Below the pieces are notes generated by a model. That model ran no database searches and had not been told where the DNA came from. It worked only from the letters and a program-made list of their open reading frames with translations. The position numbers were made by a program, and so were the translations under genes. A DNA stretch of 17,134 nucleotides from Chloroflexota bacterium. Lineage in GTDB: Bacteria; Chloroflexota; UBA4733. Position 1 is the stretch's first letter. Each line of letters opens with the position of its first letter. Below are positions 7,148 through 13,568 of the stretch, piece by piece. The stretch is taken from the NCBI GenBank assembly GCA_025449435.1, contig JANWJO010000020.1:1-17134 (forward strand). The letters are read 5' to 3'.

Positions 7148-8440
7148 TTACTTTGCGCCCACGGCGACACGTTGTTTGTGTATATAGGGAATAGTCTGGG
7201 GTCCCTGTGGGAGGACGGCAATGCGCGTCGCCGGTCCCATCTCGCGCAGCAGTTGGTCTACGGTCTCCTCGATGGACGCTGTTGGTATCAGATGAGCCTG
7301 CCGTACGTTGGCGTCGGTCAGCCCGTCGGTATGTAAATACACGCGAGCCGTCCGCTGAACGATGGCTTGTACCTGAACTTGCCACTGGTCAGGCACCGTG
7401 GTGGTGGTGTGCTCGATGCTGTGAAGCGCCGACGCCATGCTCGGTGCGGAAGCAAGCTGCCGTTGAAACTGACTGCCGTTGGGGAATCCCTGCGAACACT
7501 CGGCGGCCATGATGATGACGCCGCCCGGTCGCACGATCTGAGCGGCCGCCGACATCCCTTTGACGGTTTGGTACAGATTGAGGTCCAACGGATAGCCACT
7601 ATTGGTGCTGATGACGATGTCATACGGTTCGCCCACCGGCTGCATCGCCGTTTCCTTGACGAACGCGCAGCCACGGTCATGAGAGGCGAACATGTCTCCA
7701 GCGAATACGCCAGTCACCTGGTGGAGTTTGTTCAACGTGACGCTTACAGACAAGGTTGGCGGTGCCAGTGCCGCCACAAAGCGAATTTCATCATGAATTG
7801 GGTTGCCATGGGTGATGCCCCAGGTGGCGAGGGGATGGCCGACGAACGGCGCGCTATGCGCGTGCATGATCGTGCGGTGCCCACCGACGCCAGGACACAC
7901 CATCTTGGGTCCGCCCGAAAACCCGGCGAAGAAGTGCGGCTCGATGAAGCCAGTGATGATGCGCTTGGACGCGGCCAGATACGTTTTGTTCAGCCACGCC
8001 TCCCCACCAGAGGGTGTCGGCCCCAAGCACGTGAGTTCGTCGTCGGCAAAGCCTCGATGGTTGATCACGCGGTACCGGTTGGCAATGCTCGCCCCCAGCA
8101 TGTGCTCCAGTTCGGCCGGCGTGTTCTCTCGGTGCAACCCGGTCGCATTGAGCAGCGTGATCTGGCCATCGGGGACATGCGCCAGCTCGCGCAGGATGGG
8201 CGGAAGCACGCGCTCGTTGGGCATGGCCCGCGTTTGGTCGGGAAACACGATGACCACGGTGTCTTGCGGTGTAACCAGGCTAGCCAGCGGTGAGCAGGCT
8301 ATTGGCGATCGCAGGGCTTCCGCAATGGAGCCCTGCTCGTCGTCCAACCCAGGCACAAAGCGAGGCTCAATCACCGTGGTTCGATCGGCCGGCAGGTCGA
8401 CCTGCAGTCCGTGCTTGCCGTAGGCCAGTGACACGCGCAT
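7148..8440 (-). CDS. LarA-type nickel-dependent lactate racemase family protein (DUF2088)
   Basis: The 430-residue protein matches LarA across its length. LarA of Lactobacillus plantarum uses a nickel-pincer nucleotide linked to Lys184 and coordinated by His200 to move a hydride. Here the matching residues appear with nearly constant offset: D68 and R71 in PDQTRA, H103 in ATGLHR, H169 in GFIEPHFFAGFSGG, K179 in GGPKMVCPG, H195 in IMHAHS, and Q291 and K294 in LYQTVKGM. The family acts on varied alpha-hydroxy acids, so the substrate is uncertain. No larB, larC or larE cofactor genes are in this window. GAGGAAGGAG (8447-8456) lies 6 bases before the ATG. It appears to be transcribed alone. Confidence 0.88.
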   Translation of the reverse strand: MRVSLAYGKHGLQVDLPADRTTVIEPRFVPGLDDEQGSIAEALRSPIACSPLASLVTPQDTVVIVFPDQTRAMPNERVLPPILRELAHVPDGQITLLNATGLHRENTPAELEHMLGASIANRYRVINHRGFADDELTCLGPTPSGGEAWLNKTYLAASKRIITGFIEPHFFAGFSGGPKMVCPGVGGHRTIMHAHSAPFVGHPLATWGITHGNPIHDEIRFVAALAPPTLSVSVTLNKLHQVTGVFAGDMFASHDRGCAFVKETAMQPVGEPYDIVISTNSGYPLDLNLYQTVKGMSAAAQIVRPGGVIIMAAECSQGFPNGSQFQRQLASAPSMASALHSIEHTTTTVPDQWQVQVQAIVQRTARVYLHTDGLTDANVRQAHLIPTASIEETVDQLLREMGPATRIAVLPQGPQTIPYIHKQRVAVGAK

Positions 8441-8525
8441 TGGCGTCTCCTTCCTCTCGGTTGGTGGCCCTCTACTCGTTCAGCGTAGCCCACAACGCGC
8501 TACGAGTCCACACCAGGCGCCGTGC

Positions 8526-8531
8526 TACACT
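8526..8531 (+). promoter_or_regulatory. Possible extended -10 box TGC-TACACT inside an inverted repeat
   Basis: GTGCTACACT occurs here, framed by the inverted repeat CGTGC-tacactg-GCACG (8521-8537). It would start a transcript about 155 bases before the DUF2723 gene. The repeat could let a regulator cover the -10 box. Confidence 0.4.
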
Positions 8532-8627
8532 GGCACGCGCGAAGGAGAGAGAACGGTCGACTCCTGAGCAGTGCCCACAAGATTCTTTTCCCTCGCAACC
8601 CCCATTGCTCGCCTAGTGAGCCTCTGC

Positions 8628-8655
8628 CGAAGCTGGCCAAGTGAGCCAGTTTTCG
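8628..8655 (+). repeat. Leader hairpin before the DUF2723 gene
   Basis: CGAAGCTGGC and GCCAGTTTTCG can pair as 5 plus 4 pairs around a small internal mismatch, with loop caagtga. It ends 37 bases before the ATG at 8693. There is no T run, so it looks like a leader structure rather than a terminator. Confidence 0.4.
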
Positions 8656-8692
8656 AAGGTTTGTTTGGCAGCCAGCACATCGGGGACGTTTC

Positions 8693-10633
8693 ATGACGTT
8701 AAGTAGGCCAATCGCCAACGCACCGGATTCGAGGAATAGGTTGTCCCCGAAGTGGGCGGCCCTCGTCGTTGGTTTGGCATTCTTCGGCATGTTTTTTCGT
8801 ACGCTTGCTCCGGGCGTCGTAGGGCAGGATGCTGGAGAATTCCAATTCGTACCCTACATCTTTGGAATCCCGCACGCCACGGGTTATCCGTTGCAGCTCC
8901 TGCTTGCCAAAGCATGGAGTCTGTTGCCGCTGGGAAGCGTGGCGTGGCGAATGAATCTATTGTCGGCCGTGGCGGGCGGGGCAGCAACGGGCATCACGTA
9001 CCTTGCAGGGCTGGAATTCTCATGCGAAGCGGGAGGGCTAGTAGCGGCGTTAGTGGTGGGACTGATGCCACTCGAATGGACTTGGTCGACTATGGCTGGG
9101 GTACGCGCTCCTGCCGTTGCCCTCGTTGCCTTAGTGGTTTTGGCGGCTATGCGTTGGGAGCGCGCTGCACGGGTAGAGGCGCCGGTTCAACGGCGACGCC
9201 TGTTCATGCTTGCTTTTTTGGTTGGGCTAGCCCTCGATCATCACCGGACCATCGCTCTCATTTTGCCATTGTTGGTGCTCTACGTGCTGTTCGTTCGCCG
9301 GCCAACCATGCGAGACCTGCCGGAATTCGGTTGGGCGGTGGCCCTGACGGTGCTTCCTCTTCTGCTCTACCTTATCTTGCCGCTTAGAGCTCGATTGGGG
9401 GTGGCTTGGGACCAGTACGACACTGGTACGTGGCACGGATTCTGGAATCTGGTGCTCGGCAGCCCCGACACATCGGCGCATCTTGATCTGCCTCTTATGT
9501 CCGTGTTGGCGCGGCTGCCTACGCTGCTCCACGAACTGCCGAATGCAGTGCCTGCTCCAGCGCTGGCTCTAGGATTAGTGGGTTCGGTGTGGCTAGCGGC
9601 TCGCCGGCCCGCGTTGGCGCTACTCTTGTTGGGCTACACAGCGGCATTAGGACTCCTTACCCTCGAGTGGGACACGGGGCCCGAGCTCAATCTTGTGTAT
9701 TTTCTACCAGCGGTGGTGCCTCTGGCACTGCTGGCAGCGGCCGGCGTTAGCGCCATTGCCGGCTTGCTGCATACGTACCCGTTTGGCAGCAAAATACCCT
9801 GGGCGATTGCGTTTATCGTTGCCGTGCTCGGACTGTCCACTGGATGGGACCGCTTTCAGACTCCCAGCAGCGTGCTCGGCAACGTTCGGCTAAATCTGTT
9901 CCAGGGCCACCAGGGTGATCGGCTGGAGGATGCTTTCGCGGCACTCCCATCCGACTCGACGGTTGTGGCTGACTGGGACCAGGCAACGGTATTCTGGTAT
10001 GCTCAGTTTGTCGACGGTAAGAACCGTTCAGTTCGCATTTCCTACCCGACAAGCACCTTGCCGAACGCCGTCACCCAAAGCGTCGGGCCGGTGTTTCTGG
10101 CCACAGCAACAACTGATCCAGCGACGAGCAACGTGACCATGGTTGGTCCTTTCGTGCAGGTGCTGACGAAACCCAATGTTGCGGTCCCGCCGGGCCTGGT
10201 CACGGTAGGGTGCGTCTATGATGGGCAGATCGAACTCGTCGGTATTGAGCCGCTGAGTCAGCCGAAGTACGGTGTTCTACCTGTAACGCTGTATTGGAAG
10301 GCGTTGCGCCCGCCAACGGCAGACTACTCCGTGTCGGTGCGACTGATGCCAACTTCTAACCGCATCGCAGTTCAGAGCGACGAAGCCTCGCCCGTCCTTG
10401 GCCTTTCGCCAACGTCGCATTGGATTACTGGTCAGGTCACGGCTGATTACTATGAACTTGACCTAAGTCGCCTTTCATTCGGCGAATATGATCTTGTTGT
10501 TGTTGTTTATCAGCCACTCCCTCTCGGGTTTCATAATGCATTTTGCGGAGACACAGCCGAACCGGTCATCTATCGTATCGGGTTGTCGCACGGTGGCCTT
10601 CAGTTCTCACGGCCATCCGGTCTAGGGAACTAG
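8693..10633 (+). CDS. DUF2723 polytopic membrane protein, probable protein O-mannosyltransferase-like glycosyltransferase
   Basis: The 646-residue protein has a multi-helix N-terminal part (about residues 20-385) and a soluble C-terminal part (about 390-640). The N-terminal signature of DUF2723 is clear: APGVVGQDAGEFQF with the acidic pair in the first extracellular loop, then GIPHATGYPLQLLLAK and AWRMNLLSAVAGG. This fold is related to GT-C glycosyltransferases that use lipid-linked sugars, and the acidic residue in the first loop is usually catalytic. The C-terminal part contains a beta-sandwich-like stretch (PVTLYWKALRPPTADYSVSV) often seen at the end of such proteins in Chloroflexota. The acceptor is unknown. 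The Shine-Dalgarno is weak (CGGGGA). It is not in an operon with its neighbours. Confidence 0.82.
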   Translation: MTLSRPIANAPDSRNRLSPKWAALVVGLAFFGMFFRTLAPGVVGQDAGEFQFVPYIFGIPHATGYPLQLLLAKAWSLLPLGSVAWRMNLLSAVAGGAATGITYLAGLEFSCEAGGLVAALVVGLMPLEWTWSTMAGVRAPAVALVALVVLAAMRWERAARVEAPVQRRRLFMLAFLVGLALDHHRTIALILPLLVLYVLFVRRPTMRDLPEFGWAVALTVLPLLLYLILPLRARLGVAWDQYDTGTWHGFWNLVLGSPDTSAHLDLPLMSVLARLPTLLHELPNAVPAPALALGLVGSVWLAARRPALALLLLGYTAALGLLTLEWDTGPELNLVYFLPAVVPLALLAAAGVSAIAGLLHTYPFGSKIPWAIAFIVAVLGLSTGWDRFQTPSSVLGNVRLNLFQGHQGDRLEDAFAALPSDSTVVADWDQATVFWYAQFVDGKNRSVRISYPTSTLPNAVTQSVGPVFLATATTDPATSNVTMVGPFVQVLTKPNVAVPPGLVTVGCVYDGQIELVGIEPLSQPKYGVLPVTLYWKALRPPTADYSVSVRLMPTSNRIAVQSDEASPVLGLSPTSHWITGQVTADYYELDLSRLSFGEYDLVVVVYQPLPLGFHNAFCGDTAEPVIYRIGLSHGGLQFSRPSGLGN

Positions 10634-10635
10634 AA

Positions 10636-10665
10636 AATGGGACCGATAGCCTCATGCTGCCCATT
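10636..10665. repeat. Inverted repeat AATGGG...CCCATT between convergent genes
   Basis: A 6-base inverted repeat with an 18-base spacer lies just after the stop at 10633 and before the leftward stop at 10705. It could be a weak two-way termination hairpin, but it has no adjacent T run. Confidence 0.25.
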
Positions 10666-10704
10666 AAGGTCACCGTGCAGTAAGCCTCAAAGGCGGCCAG
10701 TTCG

Positions 10705-11133
10705 CTACGCCGTGGCGTTGCCGTTGAGTGCCTGGATAATCTTGCCGATGTTCTCGTCGGCGTTGTCGCCCAGATGCAGCCGGTTAACCGCTTGACGGAT
10801 AGCGCCCATTTCGCCGCTATTGAACAGCGGCAAGGTCAACCGCCTATCGAGCCGCTTCATGGGTGCGCCGGAAGCCACATCGAGCGATGACGACACCAAC
10901 CGGCGCAGTGCCTCCACTTGGGCATCAAAGGTGGCAATATCCAGGTATTCGGCGATGGCGCGCTTGATAAGGTCCTGGCCGCGACGTTGCGCCCATTGCG
11001 TCATCATATGGAGCCCGGCATCGGTAAAGGTGCGAGGGTGGAGGCCAAACGCGGCCGAAGCCCGCAGAATATCAGCATCAGCCGTTGATCGACTCAACGC
11101 GGCTTGAAGCCGTTGGACGTAGGTCGCGCTCAT
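10705..11133 (-). CDS. Hypothetical protein, 142 residues
   Basis: I do not recognise this protein. It starts at ATG 11133 with GAGGGAG (11145-11150) 11 bases upstream. It looks all-helical and soluble, with no signal peptide. Helix-like segments include TYVQRLQAALSRSTADADIL, AQRRGQDLIKRAIAEYLDIA and FDAQVEALRRLVSSSLDV. A segment around residues 95-125 (LDRRLTLPLFNSGEMGAIRQ then NRLHLGDN) may be a second small domain. It is divergent from the DHH phosphoesterase gene, and its -10-like box mirrors that of the phosphoesterase, so the two may be controlled together. Good start signals and coding character support a real gene. Confidence 0.65.
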   Translation of the reverse strand: MSATYVQRLQAALSRSTADADILRASAAFGLHPRTFTDAGLHMMTQWAQRRGQDLIKRAIAEYLDIATFDAQVEALRRLVSSSLDVASGAPMKRLDRRLTLPLFNSGEMGAIRQAVNRLHLGDNADENIGKIIQALNGNATA

Positions 11134-11170
11134 GGTTCTCCGTACTCCCTCTACCGCTGATGCGACACCA

Positions 11171-11194
11171 AGTGTAACAAAAACTCGCTACACT
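11171..11194. promoter_or_regulatory. Back-to-back -10-like boxes forming an inverted repeat
   Basis: AGTGTA at 11171-11176 and TACACT at 11189-11194 form a 6-base inverted repeat with a 12-base spacer. Read on the minus strand, TACACT is 38 bases before the ATG at 11133; on the plus strand it is 37 bases before the GTG at 11231. The spacing suggests overlapping divergent promoters; the inverted repeat could also be an operator. Confidence 0.45.
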
Positions 11195-11230
11195 CAGGCA
11201 AGAATTCCGCGCATCAGGGAGAAGAAGGAC

Positions 11231-12346
11231 GTGGACGCCGAGACGGACGCGCGTCACCTTGCCCAACTGCTGTTTGCCAGTTCAGGCAGGCCCACGCCGG
11301 CTGTCGTGCCGGCCGATCAACGCCCACACGAGTACCGGCGTCTACTTACGGCGTGCCAGGCAAGCAAGCATCCTGCGATCGTGCTCCACGACCACCCCGA
11401 CCCCGATGCCATTGGCGCGGGATTGGCGCTGGCGTTCCTCCTCGAGCGCGAGCTGCAACTGCAACCGGCGATTGTGTACGGTGGCGTCATTGCGCGTGCT
11501 GAAAACCGCGCGATGGTCGACGAGCTTAAGATTCCGCTCGTGCCGGCCGCCCATTATGACCTGGCACACGCCGATGCCATCGCGCTCATTGACTGCCAGC
11601 CCAAGGGCGGCAACCACATCTTGCCGCCCAATGTGCTCCCGACGGCAGTGCTCGACCACCATGCGATCCTGGCACCGCTTGATGGGCTAGCCTTCGCGGA
11701 CATCCGGCCAGCTCTCGGCGCGACGTGTACCATCTTGACAGAATATCTCGACGAGGCCCAATCCCCGATCGACGAGCGCCTGGCGACCGCGCTGTTCTAC
11801 GGCATTAAGACGGACACGCAGGACCTCGGACGCCAAGCAACCAGTGCGGATGCGCTAGCCTACCTGCAGTTGTTCATCTTGGCCGACAAACGGGCGCTCG
11901 CCGAGATCCAAAATCCCCGGCTGCCACGCAACTACTATCAAGCCTTACACGATGCGCTGGAGCGGGCGCTTACGTTCGATGACATTGCCATCGCGAACCT
12001 CGGGCCGCTTGTCGGGCCAGAATCCACCGGCGAAACCGCCGACTTGCTGGTGCGGCTGGAGGGCATACGCTGGTCGCTGTGCACCGGAACCTTCGGTGAC
12101 CGCTTGTTATTTTCGGTGCGGACCAACAGCCCAACGGGTGATGCCGGTGCCATCGCCGCCAAGCTCACGTCGCTTGGCGGTCACGCTGGCGGTCACTGGC
12201 GCCTGGCGGGCGGCGCCATTCCACTCGCCAACGGCAGCCTGGGCGATCCATCGCAACTCGAACAGCGCTGTTCCGAGCTGTTCTTGCACGTAATCGGCTC
12301 CAGCAGCGGCGCACGCGACTTGCTGGTTAGGGATGCTCATCACTAG
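11231..12346 (+). CDS. DHH/DHHA1-family phosphoesterase (NrnA-like)
   Basis: The 371-residue protein starts at a GTG (11231) with AGGGAG 9 bases upstream; an in-frame ATG at 11132 lacks a good site and would overlap the divergent gene's start. DHH motifs are in order: HDHPDPDAIGAG (residues 53-64) for two-metal binding, IDCQP (about 120), LDHH (141-144), and GIKTDTQDLGR. The DHHA1 part follows, with GGHAGGHW near residue 315 as the substrate-binding glycine motif. Relatives (NrnA) degrade nanoRNA or dephosphorylate pAp; others cleave cyclic dinucleotides. No membrane or GGDEF-like part is present, so it is not a GdpP type. The stop codon shares the bases CTAG with the stop of the convergent gene (12343-12346). 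Confidence 0.88.
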   Translation: MDAETDARHLAQLLFASSGRPTPAVVPADQRPHEYRRLLTACQASKHPAIVLHDHPDPDAIGAGLALAFLLERELQLQPAIVYGGVIARAENRAMVDELKIPLVPAAHYDLAHADAIALIDCQPKGGNHILPPNVLPTAVLDHHAILAPLDGLAFADIRPALGATCTILTEYLDEAQSPIDERLATALFYGIKTDTQDLGRQATSADALAYLQLFILADKRALAEIQNPRLPRNYYQALHDALERALTFDDIAIANLGPLVGPESTGETADLLVRLEGIRWSLCTGTFGDRLLFSVRTNSPTGDAGAIAAKLTSLGGHAGGHWRLAGGAIPLANGSLGDPSQLEQRCSELFLHVIGSSSGARDLLVRDAHH

Positions 12347-12612
12347 CGCGGCGGTGTGGCCTGAGCCGCTGCCTTCGTGCGCAGTGCGTACGCCTCTACC
12401 AGGATGCGATGCATATCATCGTCGGTAAACAGCTTTTCGACCATCCGGCTCTCCACTTTGCCCGCGGCATTCGCTACGGTGCCCTGAACAAGAATGCCGT
12501 CGTCAACTTCCATCATGCGGATGTAGCGCAGGCGGTTGACGTCGCACCACAACCCGAGCGCGCGCATGACATCTTGATAGTCGGTCTTTTCCATACCATT
12601 GAAGTACTTCAT
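12343..12612 (-). CDS. Small hypothetical protein, 89 residues, paralogue of its upstream neighbour
   Basis: I do not recognise a family. The ATG at 12612 has GAGGAG (12619-12624) 6 bases upstream. The product is soluble. Residues about 12-45 (YQDVMRALGLWCDVNRLRY then IRMMEVDDGILVQG) line up without gaps with residues about 3-36 of the next protein upstream (12667-12915), sharing Y, RALG, D, I, ME and two Gly. The C-terminal half, with VEKLFTDDDMHRILVEAYAL, is helical and differs. It lies 54 bases after its paralogue on the same strand. The stop overlaps that of the DHH gene. Confidence 0.65.
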   Translation of the reverse strand: MKYFNGMEKTDYQDVMRALGLWCDVNRLRYIRMMEVDDGILVQGTVANAAGKVESRMVEKLFTDDDMHRILVEAYALRTKAAAQATPPR

Positions 12613-12666
12613 ACCGGTCTCCTCGGTCCAACGCTCCCGGTTGCCGCAGGGATCACGCCAATGAAA

Positions 12667-12915
12667 CTACCGCTTTGACCAACCAAACATGCCTTTTTTG
12701 GCTTCTTCGGGTTGCGGGGTTTTGGACTCAGTCGCCGCTTTGCTCAGAGGAACGCGTATGGTGGCTGGTTCGTACAATGGCTCACCATTGCGATTGTAGG
12801 TGAGCATGAGCCCGTTGAGGATGAAACCGCTGGCTTGTTCCATGACCTGGATGTCGACGAAATTCCGTTCGTCAGCGAGTCGCCCGAGTGCACGCAACCG
12901 CTCTTCGTACTTCAT
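12667..12915 (-). CDS. Small hypothetical protein, 82 residues, paralogue of its downstream neighbour
   Basis: I do not recognise a family. The ATG at 12915 has GAAGG 8 bases upstream. The N-terminal half (MKYEERLRALGRLADERNF, then IQVMEQASGFILNG) matches the neighbouring 89-residue protein in pattern. A strand-like part LMLTYNRNGEPLYEPATIRV follows, then a charged Lys/Glu-rich tail ending in KKGMFGWSKR. It is soluble with no signal peptide. It follows the riboflavin operon on the same strand after a 176-base gap, so it could share that transcript or have its own promoter. Confidence 0.65.
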   Translation of the reverse strand: MKYEERLRALGRLADERNFVDIQVMEQASGFILNGLMLTYNRNGEPLYEPATIRVPLSKAATESKTPQPEEAKKGMFGWSKR

Positions 12916-12990
12916 ACCCGCGCCTTCACACTGCAGCCATTGGGCGTACTATGCCAAGGGGCAAGAGCTCCGCGTGGCCAACTACCGTAC

Positions 12991-13013
12991 ATGGTGATGG
13001 CCGGGCCACCCAT
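12991..13013. repeat. Imperfect palindrome between ribH and the small paralogues
   Basis: TGGCC-g-GGCCA (12998-13008) is a perfect palindrome around one base, framed by ATGG and CCAT. It lies in the 176-base gap after ribH and about 80 bases before the 12915 start. It could be an operator or a small hairpin; no T run follows. Confidence 0.3.
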
Positions 13014-13091
13014 ATGGCCTATCAGCAAGTCAGGGGCGATATGTGGCTAGCAAGCGCGGGACCTTGTGGCCAGCGATCCTGAGGAGCCGGC

Positions 13092-13568
13092 CTACCCTTT
13101 GGCGATACTTCGCAGCACCGACGCCATTTCGATGGCTGCCGACGCCGCGTCAGCACCTCGATTGCCGAGCTTGATTCCGGCCCGATCAAACGCTTGTTCG
13201 TGGTTTTCGGCCGTGAGCACGCCAAAAATACATGGGACACCGGTTTGCATGGACGCGCTCAACACGCCACTGGTAGCAGCGCTCGCCACGTGGTCATAGT
13301 GGCTGGTCGACCCCCGGATGATGCAACCCAAACACACAACGGCGTCCACGCGGCCGGTCCGCGCGAGCGCTTGCGCCGCAATACCTAACTCAAACGACCC
13401 TGGCACCCACACCACCTCGATAGCGCTCGAATCGACGCCGTGCCGCTTCAATGTAGTGAGGCAGCCGTGGAGCAATTGTTGGGTGATGACTTCGTTGAAT
13501 CGCGCGACCACCACCCCGATGCGCATCGCGACGCCCCCGACGGTGCCTTCGTGAACCGTGTGCGTCAT
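13092..13568 (-). CDS. ribH: 6,7-dimethyl-8-ribityllumazine synthase
   Basis: The 158-residue protein condenses 5-amino-6-ribitylaminouracil with 3,4-dihydroxy-2-butanone 4-phosphate, the step before riboflavin synthase. The family motifs are present: VVARFNEVITQQLL near residue 20, VPGSFELG (55-62) for ribityl binding, GCIIRGSTSHYDHV (81-94) carrying the phosphate-binding and catalytic His region, and KLGNRGADAASAAIEM near the end. Length fits the family. The ATG overlaps the ribBA stop (ATGA, 13565-13568) with AAGGAG 11 bases upstream, so translation is coupled. It is the last gene of the rib operon. Confidence 0.97.
   Translation of the reverse strand: MTHTVHEGTVGGVAMRIGVVVARFNEVITQQLLHGCLTTLKRHGVDSSAIEVVWVPGSFELGIAAQALARTGRVDAVVCLGCIIRGSTSHYDHVASAATSGVLSASMQTGVPCIFGVLTAENHEQAFDRAGIKLGNRGADAASAAIEMASVLRSIAKG

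Noticed and set aside
7367..8293. Long open frame on the plus strand (308 residues)
   Set aside because: It lies wholly antisense to the LarA-like gene, has no ribosome-binding site, and its product is low-complexity, Arg/His-rich sequence typical of a GC-rich shadow frame.
11132..11230. ATG at 11132 as start of the DHH gene
   Set aside because: It would share CATG with the divergent start and has no good Shine-Dalgarno; the GTG at 11231 has AGGGAG at proper spacing.
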